A stretch of 64,000 nt of DNA. It comes from Streptomyces sp. SCL15-4. Its GTDB lineage: Bacteria; Actinomycetota; Actinomycetes; Streptomycetales; Streptomycetaceae. Below, piece after piece: positions 8,730-19,608 of this stretch. The notes beneath the pieces were generated by a model. That model saw nothing but the letters and a program-made list of their open reading frames with translations. It was not told where the DNA came from and made no database searches. Position numbers and translations under genes: made by a program. The stretch spans positions 6,014,001-6,078,000 of the forward strand of contig NZ_JAOBTQ010000001.1 of NCBI RefSeq assembly GCF_033366695.1, written 5' to 3'. Position 1 is the first letter of the stretch. The number at the start of each line of letters is the position of its first letter.

Positions 8730-11432
8730 TTACAGGCCGTACTTCTCCCGGGCCTCCTTGACGGCCGTCGCCTTGACCTCGCCGCGGCGGGCGAGCTGGG
8801 CGAGGGCGGCCACGACGATCGACTCGGCGTCGACGCCGAAGTGACGGCGGGCGGCCTCACGGGTGTCCGACAGACCGAAGCCGTCGGCGCCCAGCGAGGA
8901 CCAGTCCTGCTCGACCCACTGCGCGATCTGGTCCGGTACCTGGCGCATGTAGTCCGACACCGCGAGGACCGGGCCCTCGGCGCCCTGGAGGGCCTGGCGG
9001 ACGTACGGCACGCGGTCCTCGCCGCGCAGCAGCGCCGCGTCGGCCTCCAGCGCGTCCCGGCGCAGCTCGGTCCAGGAGGTCGCCGACCACACGTCCGCGG
9101 CCACGCCCCACTCCTCGGCCAGCAGCTTCTGCGCCTGCAGGGCCCAGTGGATCGCCGTACCCGAGCCCAGCAGCTGGATGCGCGGGGCGCCCGCCGCGAC
9201 GGCGATGCCCGCCGACTCCGCCGTGTTGAAGCGGTACAGGCCCTTGACGATGGCCTCGTCGATGCCGAGGCCCTGCGGCTTGGCCGGCTGCGGCAGCGGC
9301 TCGTTGTAGACCGTCAGGTAGTAGAAGACGTTCTGGTCCTCGCCCGGCTTGGCCTCGCCGTACATCCGGCGCAGACCCTCACGGACGATCACCGCGATCT
9401 CGTAGGCGAACGCGGGGTCGTACGTCAGCGCGGCCGGGTTGGTCGCGGCGATCACCGGCGAGTGGCCGTCGGCGTGCTGCAGGCCCTCGCCCGTCAGGGT
9501 GGTGCGGCCCGCCGTCGCGCCGATGAGGAAGCCGCGGCCGAGCTGGTCGCCGAGCTGCCACATCTGGTCGGCCGTGCGCTGCCAGCCGAACATCGAGTAG
9601 AAGATGTAGAACGGGATCATCGCCTCGCCGTGCGTCGCGTACGACGTCGAAGCGGCGATGAAGTCGGCCATCGAACCGGCCTCGGTGATCCCCTCGTTGA
9701 GGATCTGGCCGTTCTCGGCCTCCTTGTAGTACATCAGCTGGTCGCGGTCGACCGGCTCGTACGTCTGGCCCTTGGGCGAGTAGATGCCGAGCGACGGGAA
9801 GAGGCTCTCCATGCCGAAGGTGCGCGCCTCGTCCGGGACGATCGGCACCCAGCGCTTGCCCGTCTCCTTGTCGCGGACCAGGTCCTTGATCAGGCGGACG
9901 AAGGCCATGGTGGTGGCCACGTTCTGGGAGCCGGAGCCCTTGTCGAAGGAGGCGAACGCCTTCTCGGCCGGGGCCGGCAGCGCGGGCAGGACGTGGGTGC
10001 GGCGGGCCGGGGCCGGGCCGCCGAGGGCCGCGCGGCGCTCCTGGAGGTAGCGCACCTCGGGGGCGTCGGCACCCGGGTGGCCGTAGGGCACCACGCCGTC
10101 GACGAAGTCGCTGTCCTTGATCGGCAGGCCGAGCCGGTCGCGCATCGCCTTGAACTCGTCCACCGTCAGCTTCTTCATCTGGTGGTTGGCGTTCTTCGAC
10201 GCGAAGCCCTCGCCGAGGGTGTGGCCCTTGACCGTCTGGGCCAGGATCACGGTCGGCGCGCCCTTGTGCTCGACGGCGGCCTTGTAGGCGGCGTAGACCT
10301 TGCTCGCCTCGTGACCGCCGCGCGAGAGGTGGAAGCACTCGAGGATCTTGTCGTCGCTCAGCAGCTTGGCCATCTCGGCCAGCGCCGGGTCCGCGCCGAA
10401 GAAGTCCTGGCGGATGTAGGCGGCGTCGCGGGTCTGGTACGTCTGGACCTGCGCGTCCGGCACCTCGCGCAGCCGGCGGACCAGCGCGCCCGTGGTGTCG
10501 AGGGCGAACAGCTCGTCCCAGGCCGAACCCCACAGCGTCTTGACGACGTTCCAGCCGGCGCCGCGGAACTGGGCCTCCAGCTCCTGCACGATCTTGAAGT
10601 TGGCGCGGACCGGGCCGTCCAGGCGCTGGAGGTTGCAGTTGATGACGAAGGTGAGGTTGTCCAGCTCCTCACGGGCGGCCAGCGCGAGGGCGGCCGTCGA
10701 CTCCGGCTCGTCCATCTCGCCGTCGCCGAGGAAGGCCCAGACGTGGGACGCGGAGACGTCCTTGATGCCGCGGTTGGTCAGGTAGCGGTTGAACCGCGCC
10801 TGGTAGATCGCCGACAGCGGGCCGAGGCCCATGGAGACCGTCGGGAACTCCCACAGCCAGGGCAGCCGGCGCGGGTGCGGGTAGGAGGGCAGGCCGTTGC
10901 CGCCGGCCTCCTGGCGGAAGTTGTCGAGGTGCGCCTCGTTCAGGCGGCCGTCGAGGAAGGCGCGGGCGTAGATGCCCGGGGAGGCGTGGCCCTGGATGTA
11001 CAGCTGGTCGCCGGAACCGTCGCCCTCCTTGCCCTTGAAGAAGTGGTTGAAGCCGGTCTCGTACAGCCAGGCGGCGGAGGCGAAGGTCGCGATGTGGCCG
11101 CCGACGCCGTGCTTGCTGCCACGGGTCACCATGGCCGCCGCGTTCCAGCGGTTCCACGCGGTGATCCGGGCCTCCATCTCCGGGTCACCGGGCAGGGCCG
11201 GCTCCGCGGAGGTGGGGATGGTGTTGACGTAGTCCGTCTCGAGGAGCTTCGGCAGCGCGATGCCGCCCGCCTCGGCGCGCTCCAGCGTGCGGCGCATCAG
11301 GTACGCGGCGCGGTGCGGTCCGGCTTCCCTGGCCACGGCGTCCAGGGAGGCCTGCCATTCGGCGGTCTCCTCCGGGTCGCGGTCCGGGAGCTGGTCGAGC
11401 GCGCTCGGCTGGATGGCGTTGGGGTCGGTCAT
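8730..11432 (-). CDS. aceE: pyruvate dehydrogenase E1 component, homodimeric type
   Basis: 900 residues, the normal length for the single-chain AceE. The ThDP-binding [10 protein letters not shown] ... NCN motif is at about residues 230-270, and [14 protein letters not shown] and the transketolase-type C-terminal domain follow. It decarboxylates pyruvate and acetylates the E2 lipoyl group in the pyruvate dehydrogenase complex in the cytoplasm. I chose the ATG at 11432 because it is preceded by a GAAGGCGG-type ribosome site and matches the family N-terminus; upstream in-frame ATGs would add 14 residues. E2 and E3 are encoded 1-5 kb upstream on the same strand, with a GntR-type regulator between. 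The promoter region holds two tandem palindromes. Confidence 0.95.
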   Translation of the reverse strand: MTDPNAIQPSALDQLPDRDPEETAEWQASLDAVAREAGPHRAAYLMRRTLERAEAGGIALPKLLETDYVNTIPTSAEPALPGDPEMEARITAWNRWNAAAMVTRGSKHGVGGHIATFASAAWLYETGFNHFFKGKEGDGSGDQLYIQGHASPGIYARAFLDGRLNEAHLDNFRQEAGGNGLPSYPHPRRLPWLWEFPTVSMGLGPLSAIYQARFNRYLTNRGIKDVSASHVWAFLGDGEMDEPESTAALALAAREELDNLTFVINCNLQRLDGPVRANFKIVQELEAQFRGAGWNVVKTLWGSAWDELFALDTTGALVRRLREVPDAQVQTYQTRDAAYIRQDFFGADPALAEMAKLLSDDKILECFHLSRGGHEASKVYAAYKAAVEHKGAPTVILAQTVKGHTLGEGFASKNANHQMKKLTVDEFKAMRDRLGLPIKDSDFVDGVVPYGHPGADAPEVRYLQERRAALGGPAPARRTHVLPALPAPAEKAFASFDKGSGSQNVATTMAFVRLIKDLVRDKETGKRWVPIVPDEARTFGMESLFPSLGIYSPKGQTYEPVDRDQLMYYKEAENGQILNEGITEAGSMADFIAASTSYATHGEAMIPFYIFYSMFGWQRTADQMWQLGDQLGRGFLIGATAGRTTLTGEGLQHADGHSPVIAATNPAALTYDPAFAYEIAVIVREGLRRMYGEAKPGEDQNVFYYLTVYNEPLPQPAKPQGLGIDEAIVKGLYRFNTAESAGIAVAAGAPRIQLLGSGTAIHWALQAQKLLAEEWGVAADVWSATSWTELRRDALEADAALLRGEDRVPYVRQALQGAEGPVLAVSDYMRQVPDQIAQWVEQDWSSLGADGFGLSDTREAARRHFGVDAESIVVAALAQLARRGEVKATAVKEAREKYGL

Positions 11433-11552
11433 GTCGCCGCCTTCCTCAGTCGAAGGGGGTTCCCTCATCGTCAAGGGTTCGGGGGTGCCCTAGGTCTTTG
11501 GCAGGACAGGGCAGCGGACTTCGGTGGAAGTCCGTCGGCGACTGTAACCCTC

Positions 11553-11569
11553 TGATCGATGATCGATCA
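11553..11569. promoter_or_regulatory. TGATCGAT-g-ATCGATCA palindrome upstream of aceE
   Basis: A 17-bp palindrome with a single central base, about 120 bases upstream of the aceE start. It is AT-richer than its surroundings and symmetric enough to be a dimeric regulator site. The identity of the binding protein is unknown; the adjacent GntR/FCD protein is a candidate. Confidence 0.45.
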
Positions 11570-11608
11570 AAGGGTAGAGGGAGAAAAAGCCCCGATTCCG
11601 GGAAAGTA

Positions 11609-11643
11609 GGCACCCGGTGCCTTGGAAATGGGCACCCGGTGCC
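11609..11643. promoter_or_regulatory. two tandem GGCACCCGGTGCC palindromes
   Basis: The same 13-bp palindrome occurs at 11609-11621 and 11631-11643. The centres are 22 bp apart, two helical turns, so two dimers would bind the same DNA face. They lie between the GntR/FCD gene and aceE, about 180-210 bases upstream of the aceE start. The spacing and exact repetition argue for a real operator pair. The arms are too short-looped to be a good terminator. Confidence 0.6.
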
Positions 11644-11691
11644 GCTTTTTGCAGGGGTTTTCGCAGGTGAGCGTGGGTGTGCTCGGCTGGG

Positions 11692-12315
11692 TCAGGCGCG
11701 CGGCGCGCAGCCCAGCACATGCGCCTTCACCAGTTCCGCGATCCGCGGATCACGGCGCTTGAACGCCTGCACCAGCTCCTCGTGCTCCTCCGCGTACGAC
11801 TGCTGGACGGTGCCCAGCCAGCGGATCGACAGCGCCGTGAAGACCTCGATGCCCAGCCCTTCCCACGTGTGCAGCAGCACCGAGTTGTGCGCGGCGCGCA
11901 CCAGCTCCCGGTGGAAGCCGACCGTGTGCCGCACCTGGGCCGTGCCGTCCGCCTCCCGGTCGGCCTCGTACAGGGCCGTGACGTGCGGTTCCAGCGCCGA
12001 GCAGTCCTCCGCGAGGCGCTCCGCCGCCAGCTCGGCGGCGATCGCCTCCAGCCCCGCCCGGACCGGGTAGCTCTCCTCCAGGTCGGCGGCGGACAGATTG
12101 CGGACGCGTACGCCCTTGTTCGGCGCCGACTCGATCAGCCGCAGCGACTCCAGCTCGCGCAGGGCCTCCCGCACCGGGGTCTGGCTGACCTCCAGTTCGG
12201 TCGCGATCCGCCGCTCCACGATCCGCTCGCCCGGCTGCCAGCGCCCGCTGACGATTCCCTCCACGATGTGCTCGCGGATCTGCTCGCGCAGCGAGTGGAC
12301 GACGGGCGCGGTCAT
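11692..12315 (-). CDS. GntR/FCD-family transcriptional regulator
   Basis: 207 residues. An N-terminal GntR winged helix (LREQIREHIVEG, then TPVREALRELESLRLI) precedes an all-helical FCD ligand domain with the metal-binding pattern typical of FadR/LldR-type proteins (VGFHRELVRAAHN). Such regulators sense carboxylic acids and often control pyruvate or lactate metabolism; placement between the pyruvate dehydrogenase E1 and E2 genes supports this, by inference. An AT-rich TTGTCTAAAC element about 50 bases upstream of its start could be part of its own promoter or operator. Start ATG at 12315. Confidence 0.88.
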   Translation of the reverse strand: MTAPVVHSLREQIREHIVEGIVSGRWQPGERIVERRIATELEVSQTPVREALRELESLRLIESAPNKGVRVRNLSAADLEESYPVRAGLEAIAAELAAERLAEDCSALEPHVTALYEADREADGTAQVRHTVGFHRELVRAAHNSVLLHTWEGLGIEVFTALSIRWLGTVQQSYAEEHEELVQAFKRRDPRIAELVKAHVLGCAPRA

Positions 12316-12464
12316 GACGGCTCCTTAGGGAGGGGCCGTCCTGCGGCCCCCGGGGGCTTTGACGTTTAGACAATACGGCTGGTTCGCGCCACGGGAAGGG
12401 CGTGCGGCGGCGCTTTGGCGCAGGTGAGACGAGCCTTACACGCTCCGCACCCGGACAAACACGA

Positions 12465-12498
12465 ACACCCCGCCCGAAGAAAACTCCGGACGGGGTGT
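12465..12498. terminator. terminator downstream of the E2 gene
   Basis: Arms 12465-12476 and 12487-12498 pair over 12 bp with one mismatch around a 10-base A-rich loop, 28 bases beyond the stop of the minus-strand E2 gene. Confidence 0.75.
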
Positions 12499-12525
12499 CG
12501 CATGGCCGTACTGCCGGTCAGGGCG

Positions 12526-14340
<1,815 letters not shown>

Positions 14341-14403
14341 GGTTTCGGTTGCTCCTAACGAATTGCGGAAGTCTGTGGTCGTCGCGCCCGAAGACGGAAG
14401 GCG

Positions 14404-15792
14404 TCAGTCGTGCATGTGGAGGGGCTTGCCGGCCAGGGCCAGGTGGGCCTCGCCGAGCGCCTCGTTCTGCGTCGGGTGGGCGTGGATGAGCTGGGCCACC
14501 TCGGACGGCAGCGCCTCCCAGTTGTAGATCAGCTGCGCCTCGCCGACCTGCTCGCCCATGCGGTCGCCCACCATGTGGACGCCGACCACGGCACCGTCCT
14601 TGACCTGGACGAGCTTGATCTCGCCCGCGGTCTTCAGGATCCGGCTCTTGCCGTTGCCGCCGAGCGGGAACTTGATGGAGACGACCTTGTCCGCGCCGTA
14701 GACCTCCTTGGCCTTGGCCTCCGTGATGCCGACGGAGGCGACCTCCGGGTGGCAGTACGTCACCCGCGGAACACCGTCGTAGTCGATCGGAACGACCTTC
14801 AGGCCGGCCAGGCGCTCCGCCACCAGGATGCCCTCGGCGAAGCCGACGTGCGCGAGCTGGAGGGTCGGGACGAGGTCGCCGACGGCGGAGATGGTCGGGA
14901 CGTTGGTGCGCATGTACTCGTCGACGAGGACGTAGCCGCGGTCCATCGCGACGCCCTGCTCCTCGTAACCGAGGCCCTGGGAGACCGGGCCGCGGCCGAC
15001 GGCGACGAGCAGCAGCTCGGCCTCGAACTCCTTGCCGTCCGCCAGGGTGACCTTCACACCGTCCTGGGTGTACTCGGCCTTCTGGAAGAACGTGCCCAGG
15101 TTGAACTTGATGCCGCGCTTGCGGAAGGCGCGCTCGAGAAGCTTGGAGGAGTTCTCGTCCTCGACCGGGACGAGGTGCTTGAGGCCCTCGATGACCGTGA
15201 CGTCGGCACCGAAGGACTTCCACGCCGAGGCGAACTCGACGCCGATGACACCGCCGCCGAGGATGATGGCGGACTTCGGCACGCGGTCCAGGACCAGGGC
15301 GTGGTCGGAGGAGATGATCCGGTTGCCGTCGATCTCCAGGCCCGGCAGGGACTTCGGCACGGAACCGGTCGCCAGCAGGATGTGGCGGCCCTGGACGCGC
15401 TGGCCGTTCACGTCGACGGAGGTGGGGGAGGAGAGCCGGCCCTCACCCTCGATGTACGTCACCTTGCGCGAGGAGATCAGACCCTGCAGACCCTTGTACA
15501 GGCCCGAGATGACCTCGTCCTTGTACTTGTGGACGGCCGGGACGTCGATGCCCTCGAAGGAGGCCTTGACGCCGAACTGCTCGCTCTCGCGGGCCTGGTC
15601 GGCGATCTCGCCCGCGTGGAGCAGGGCCTTGGTGGGGATGCAACCCTTGTGCAGGCAGGTGCCGCCGACCTTGTCCTTCTCGATCAGGGCGACGTCCAGG
15701 CCCAGCTGAGCCCCGCGCAGGGCCGCGGCGTAACCACCGCTACCACCGCCGAGGATCACTAGGTCGAAAACGGTGCTGGCGTCGTTCGCCAC
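14404..15792 (-). CDS. lpdA: dihydrolipoyl dehydrogenase (E3)
   Basis: 462 residues. The FAD-binding GGGSGGYAAA motif is at 15-24, the redox-active disulfide at C46 and C51 (GTCLHKGC), an NAD-binding GGGVIGVEFA in the middle and the C-terminal HAHPTQNE catalytic His-Glu pair. It reoxidises dihydrolipoamide on E2 with NAD in 2-oxoacid dehydrogenase complexes. The GTG at 15792 is chosen because GGAGG stands 8 bases upstream and the residues match the family N-terminus; the longer upstream frame would be unusual. The E2 gene follows 63 bases downstream. Confidence 0.94.
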   Translation of the reverse strand: MANDASTVFDLVILGGGSGGYAAALRGAQLGLDVALIEKDKVGGTCLHKGCIPTKALLHAGEIADQARESEQFGVKASFEGIDVPAVHKYKDEVISGLYKGLQGLISSRKVTYIEGEGRLSSPTSVDVNGQRVQGRHILLATGSVPKSLPGLEIDGNRIISSDHALVLDRVPKSAIILGGGVIGVEFASAWKSFGADVTVIEGLKHLVPVEDENSSKLLERAFRKRGIKFNLGTFFQKAEYTQDGVKVTLADGKEFEAELLLVAVGRGPVSQGLGYEEQGVAMDRGYVLVDEYMRTNVPTISAVGDLVPTLQLAHVGFAEGILVAERLAGLKVVPIDYDGVPRVTYCHPEVASVGITEAKAKEVYGADKVVSIKFPLGGNGKSRILKTAGEIKLVQVKDGAVVGVHMVGDRMGEQVGEAQLIYNWEALPSEVAQLIHAHPTQNEALGEAHLALAGKPLHMHD

Positions 15793-16004
15793 GTCACGTC
15801 CTCCATGCATGTGCGCCGTACGCCGGTCGGCGATGACCGGCAGGCGGCTGGTGTCCGGCCGCTTGATGCTTCGGCCCTTCGGTGGGGGCCCTGTCCTGCC
15901 GGGCTCCATCTTTGCACTTGTCGGACGGGATCGAGACGCCGGGCCGGTGTGTGAGACGTCCCACGTTCACCGGCGCCGAAGCGGCGCGGGGCCGTGTCCG
16001 GGGT

Positions 16005-16051
16005 GCGGCTCCGCCGCGCGGGCGCGGCCGGCCTCCACGCGGCGGAGCCGC
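16005..16051. terminator. terminator downstream of pepA
   Basis: Perfect 14-bp arms at 16005-16018 and 16038-16051 around a 19-base loop, just past the minus-strand pepA stop and before lpd. It separates the two transcription units. Confidence 0.7.
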
Positions 16052-16086
16052 CGGACGACGGATCGGCCCGGCCTCTCAGGCGGTCG

Positions 16087-17625
16087 TCAGCCCAGGTCAC
16101 CCTCGGCCGTCAGCTCCGCCAGCCGGACCAGCGTCCGCACCGCGGACCCCGTGCCGCCCTTCGGGGTGTACCCGAACGGCCCGCCCTCGTTGAACGCCGG
16201 CCCGGCGATGTCCAGGTGCGCCCAGGTGATGCCCTCGCCCACGAACTCGCGCAGGAACAGGCCGGCCACCAGCCCGCCGCCCCAGCGCTCGCCCATGTTC
16301 GCGATGTCGGCCACCTGCGAGTCCATGCCCTTGCGCAGGTGCTCCGGCAGCGGCATCGGCCAGGCCGGCTCGCCGACCTCCTCGGCCGCCTCGTACACCG
16401 CGGAGCGGAACGCGTCGTCGTTGGCCATGACACCGAACGTCCGGCTGCCCAGCGCCAGCATCATCGCGCCGGTCAGCGTGGCGACGTCCACGATCGCGTC
16501 CGGGTTCTCCTGCGAGGCCGCCCACAGCGCGTCGGCGAGCACCAGCCGGCCCTCGGCGTCGGTGTTGAGCACCTCGACCGTCTTGCCGTTGTACATGCGC
16601 AGCACGTCGCCCGGGCGGACGGCGGAGCCGGACGGCATGTTCTCGGCCAGCGCCAGCCAGCCGGTGACGTCGACCTCCAGGCCGAGCCGGGCGGCGGCGA
16701 CGACCGCGGCGAACACGGCGGCGGCGCCGCTCATGTCGCACTTCATCGTCTCGTTGTGCCCGGCCGGCTTCAGCGAGATGCCGCCCGAGTCGTAGGTGAT
16801 GCCCTTGCCGACGAAGGCCAGGTGCTTGTCCGCCTTCGGGTGCTTGTACGACAGCTTCACCAGGCGCGGGGTGGCCGCCGAGCCGCCGCCGACGCCGAGG
16901 ATGCCGCCGTAGCCGCCCTTGGCCAGGGCCTTGTCGTCGAGCACCTGCACCTTGATGCCGTGCTCCTTGGCCGCGCTCTGCGTGAGGGCGGCGAAGGCGG
17001 CGGGGGTGAGGTCGTTCGGCGGCATGTTGATCAGGTCGCGGGCGCGGTTCAGCTCCTCGCAGACCGCGACGGCGCGGGCCAGCGCGCCCTTGTGGGCGGC
17101 GTCGCGCGGCTTGCCGCCGAGCAGCGCGGCCTCGGCCAGCGGCGCCTTGCCGTTCTTGGCCCTGGCGTTCTTCGCGTCCTGGGCGCCGCCCTTGTAGGCG
17201 TCGAAGGAGTAGGCGCCGAGCAGGACGCCCTCGCCGATGGCGCCGAGCGCGCCGGGGCCGTCGACGGGCAGCGCGAACGCGGCCTTCCTGGACCCGGTCA
17301 GCGCGCGGGCGGCCACACCGGCGGCCTTGCGCAGCGCCTCGGCGTCGTAGCCGGCGTCGTCGCCCGCGGGCTCGGCGCCCAGGCCCACCGCCACCAGGAG
17401 CGGGGCCTTGAAGCCGGCCGGCGCGGGCAGCTTCGTCAGCTCGCCCTCGGCACCCGAGGCGCCGAGGGTCTCCAGGACGCCGGCCAGCTTGCCGTCGTAC
17501 GCCTTGTCCACGGCCTCGGCGCCCGGCGCGACGACGGGCCCCTGGGCGCCCTTGGCGACACCGATCACGATCGCGTCGGCCCGCAGGCCGGGCGCCGCGG
17601 CGGTGCTGAGAGTCAGAGCAGTCAC
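16087..17625 (-). CDS. pepA: leucyl aminopeptidase (M17)
   Basis: 512 residues. The M17 signature NTDAEGRLVLAD is present and preceded by the metal-ligand segment VGKGITYDSGGISLKP and KCDMSGAAAV. It removes N-terminal Leu and other residues from peptides using two metal ions, as a cytoplasmic hexamer. The start is a GTG at 17625; a longer frame upstream is open but does not look like family sequence. It is divergent or isolated from neighbours, with an upstream gap of about 250 bases that holds its promoter. Confidence 0.92.
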   Translation of the reverse strand: MTALTLSTAAAPGLRADAIVIGVAKGAQGPVVAPGAEAVDKAYDGKLAGVLETLGASGAEGELTKLPAPAGFKAPLLVAVGLGAEPAGDDAGYDAEALRKAAGVAARALTGSRKAAFALPVDGPGALGAIGEGVLLGAYSFDAYKGGAQDAKNARAKNGKAPLAEAALLGGKPRDAAHKGALARAVAVCEELNRARDLINMPPNDLTPAAFAALTQSAAKEHGIKVQVLDDKALAKGGYGGILGVGGGSAATPRLVKLSYKHPKADKHLAFVGKGITYDSGGISLKPAGHNETMKCDMSGAAAVFAAVVAAARLGLEVDVTGWLALAENMPSGSAVRPGDVLRMYNGKTVEVLNTDAEGRLVLADALWAASQENPDAIVDVATLTGAMMLALGSRTFGVMANDDAFRSAVYEAAEEVGEPAWPMPLPEHLRKGMDSQVADIANMGERWGGGLVAGLFLREFVGEGITWAHLDIAGPAFNEGGPFGYTPKGGTGSAVRTLVRLAELTAEGDLG

Positions 17626-17875
17626 GGTGGTGAGTTCTCGCTTCCGATGTGAAGTTGCAGTGGCCGAAATGGGGTGGGTCGACCGGGCCCGAGAGCCGAC
17701 CCTAGGTCCAGGCCTGGGTACAGGTGGCAACCGGGGCCTTCACCCTGTCGGCGAACACCCGGGACGAGACTACGCGCGTGGGTGTGTTCGCTCATTCCTT
17801 CGGATGTTCACCCGCGTGTGCCGCCGTGTCCACGGAGCGCTCCACGGACGGTTCCACGGCACGGCCCCGCGGCGG

Positions 17876-18693
17876 CTAGCGGCCGAGCGAGAACACGACG
17901 AGCGCGGTCGTCGCCGCCGTCTCCGCGAGCGCGCCGAACACGTCCCCGGTCACTCCGCCGAACCGGCGCACGCACCGCCGCAGCAGCGCTTCGGCGACCG
18001 CGACACCGGCGGCCACCGCGAGGGCGGTGCGCACGCCGTCGTACCCGCCGAGGCAGGCGCCCGCCGCCCCGGCCGCCACCGTCACGCCGGCCGCGGCGGC
18101 GGCGCGGCGGCCCGCGGCACCACCCCGGCCACCACCGCCCCGAGCCCCTCCGGCCGGGCGGCCGGCACCCCGGCGCGGGCGGCCAGGGTGAGCGCCAGCC
18201 GGGCCGCGACCGCCGACACCACGGCGGCGAGCGCGCCGCGCGCCCAGGAACCGCCGTAGAGCTGGGCCAGCACCGCCACCTGGGCCAGCAGCACCAGGAC
18301 GAGGCCGAGCACTCCGAACGGCCCGATGTCCGACTGCTTCATGATCCGCAGCGCGTCCTCGGCGGGCTTGCCGCTGCCCAGCCCGTCGGCGGTGTCGGCC
18401 AGCCCGTCCAGGTGCAGCCCGCGGGTCAGCGCGGCGGGTACGGCGACCGAGGCGACGGCGGCGAGCAGCGGACCGGCGCCCAGGCGGAGCAGCAGCAGCC
18501 CGAGCCCGGCCGCGGCGGCGCCGACGACCAGCCCGGCCACCGGGGCGCACAGCATCCCGCCGCGCGCCGCCGCCCGGTCCCAGCGGCGCACCCGCACGGG
18601 CAGCACGGTGAGCGTCCCGAAGGCGAACCGCAGCCCGTCGGCGACGGAGGGCGGAGCGGGCGACGACGGAGAGGACGAGGAGGACGTGACCAC
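17876..18693 (-). pseudogene. cobS: adenosylcobinamide-GDP ribazoletransferase, frameshifted
   Basis: The first 200 residues (GTG at 18693) are clear CobS: LRFAFGTLTVLPVR, LTRGLHLDGLADTADGLGSG and MKQSDIGPFG, within a multi-helix membrane protein. The frame runs into a stop at 18082, but the remaining CobS C-terminus (GVTVAAGAAG ... RRCVRRFGGVTGDVFGAL) continues in another frame to 17876. The switch is inside a GCC/GCG run near 18090-18110, and the total span (818 nt) is one base short of a whole number of codons. A one-base deletion is implied, either a mutation that disables the last cobalamin assembly step or a sequencing error. cobT and cobU nearby look intact. Confidence 0.85.
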
Positions 18694-18870
18694 CGCCGCA
18701 GGCTACCGACGCCCCGGCGCCGCGACGGCACCCGGGGGCCGGAGGGCCGGTGGCGGCCATGGAGGGCCGGGCCGGCGGGGGTTGTGTGTTCGAAGGGGCG
18801 TTCCGGGGCCTGTGGTGTTCCGGAGAGCACCGGGACGTGCGGGGCGGGGCAGGGAGCCGGCCGGTGGGGG

Positions 18871-19587
18871 TCAGGGACGGGCCGGGGGCGTGGTCGGGGG
18901 GTGTGCGGGCCAGGCGGGCGGCCAGCGAGGGGCGGCCGGGCGGTCCCGCAGCGCGGCCAGCAGGCACAGCAGGCCCACCACGGTGAGCGCGGCCAGGTGC
19001 TCCTTGCCCGCCAGGTTCTCCTTCAGCAGCACCTCGACGACCATCGCCAGGGTCACCGCGCCCGCCGTCGCGTAGGCGCCGTACCGCCAGCCCACGTACA
19101 CCGCGAGTCCCACGACCGCCGCCGACGGGCCGGTGTCCACCACCTGCGCGTCGGTCCACGGCAGCCCGAACGGGGCGTGCGCGCCCAGGGTGACGCCGAG
19201 GCGCGCGTACAGGGTCCCGGCGAGCGTGGCGGCATACGCGATGGCCAGCGTCCGCCACCGGCCCAGGCACAGCTCGGCGATCCCGAACACCAGCAGGATC
19301 TGCGCCAGCGCACCCCACACCGGCAGGTCCGGCGCGGGCACGAACAGCGACAGCGGGGTGCGCAGCAGGGCCGCCCACAGCGGGTCGCCGGCCCGTACGG
19401 CACCCAGGTCCTGCACGAGCGGGTACCCCCACGGACGGTTCTGCGCGTACTGGAGGAACGCCGTCAGGCCCACCGCGGCCGTGGTCAGCGGCAGCGCCGG
19501 CGGCCGCCGCCGGCGCAGCGGAGCGCGCACGGCGGCGTACAGCGGGCCCCACTCGGCCCGGGCCCAGCGGGCGGGCGTTCCCTTCAC
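18871..19587 (-). CDS. rhomboid-like integral membrane protein, hypothetical
   Basis: 238 residues with about six hydrophobic segments (for example ALAQILLVFGIAELCLG and AGAVTLAMVVEVLL) and a Pro-rich C-terminal tail. The helical layout and a GPSAAVVGLAVYVG segment resemble rhomboid-like membrane proteins, but I see no convincing Ser-His protease dyad, so no activity is claimed. It lies 21 bases downstream of the lysyl-phosphatidylglycerol synthase-like gene on the same strand and is probably co-transcribed with it, which suggests a role in membrane lipid or envelope biology. Confidence 0.75.
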   Translation of the reverse strand: MKGTPARWARAEWGPLYAAVRAPLRRRRPPALPLTTAAVGLTAFLQYAQNRPWGYPLVQDLGAVRAGDPLWAALLRTPLSLFVPAPDLPVWGALAQILLVFGIAELCLGRWRTLAIAYAATLAGTLYARLGVTLGAHAPFGLPWTDAQVVDTGPSAAVVGLAVYVGWRYGAYATAGAVTLAMVVEVLLKENLAGKEHLAALTVVGLLCLLAALRDRPAAPRWPPAWPAHPPTTPPARP

Positions 19588-19608
19588 GTGTCCCTCATCC
19601 CCGTACGG

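Noticed and set aside
8841..11555. 904-codon open frame on the plus strand opposite aceE, and similar long frames opposite the RND gene (32057-35770) and ctaD
   Set aside because: High-GC antisense frames with Arg/Gly/Val-rich low-complexity translation and no motifs; the sense-strand genes are clear.
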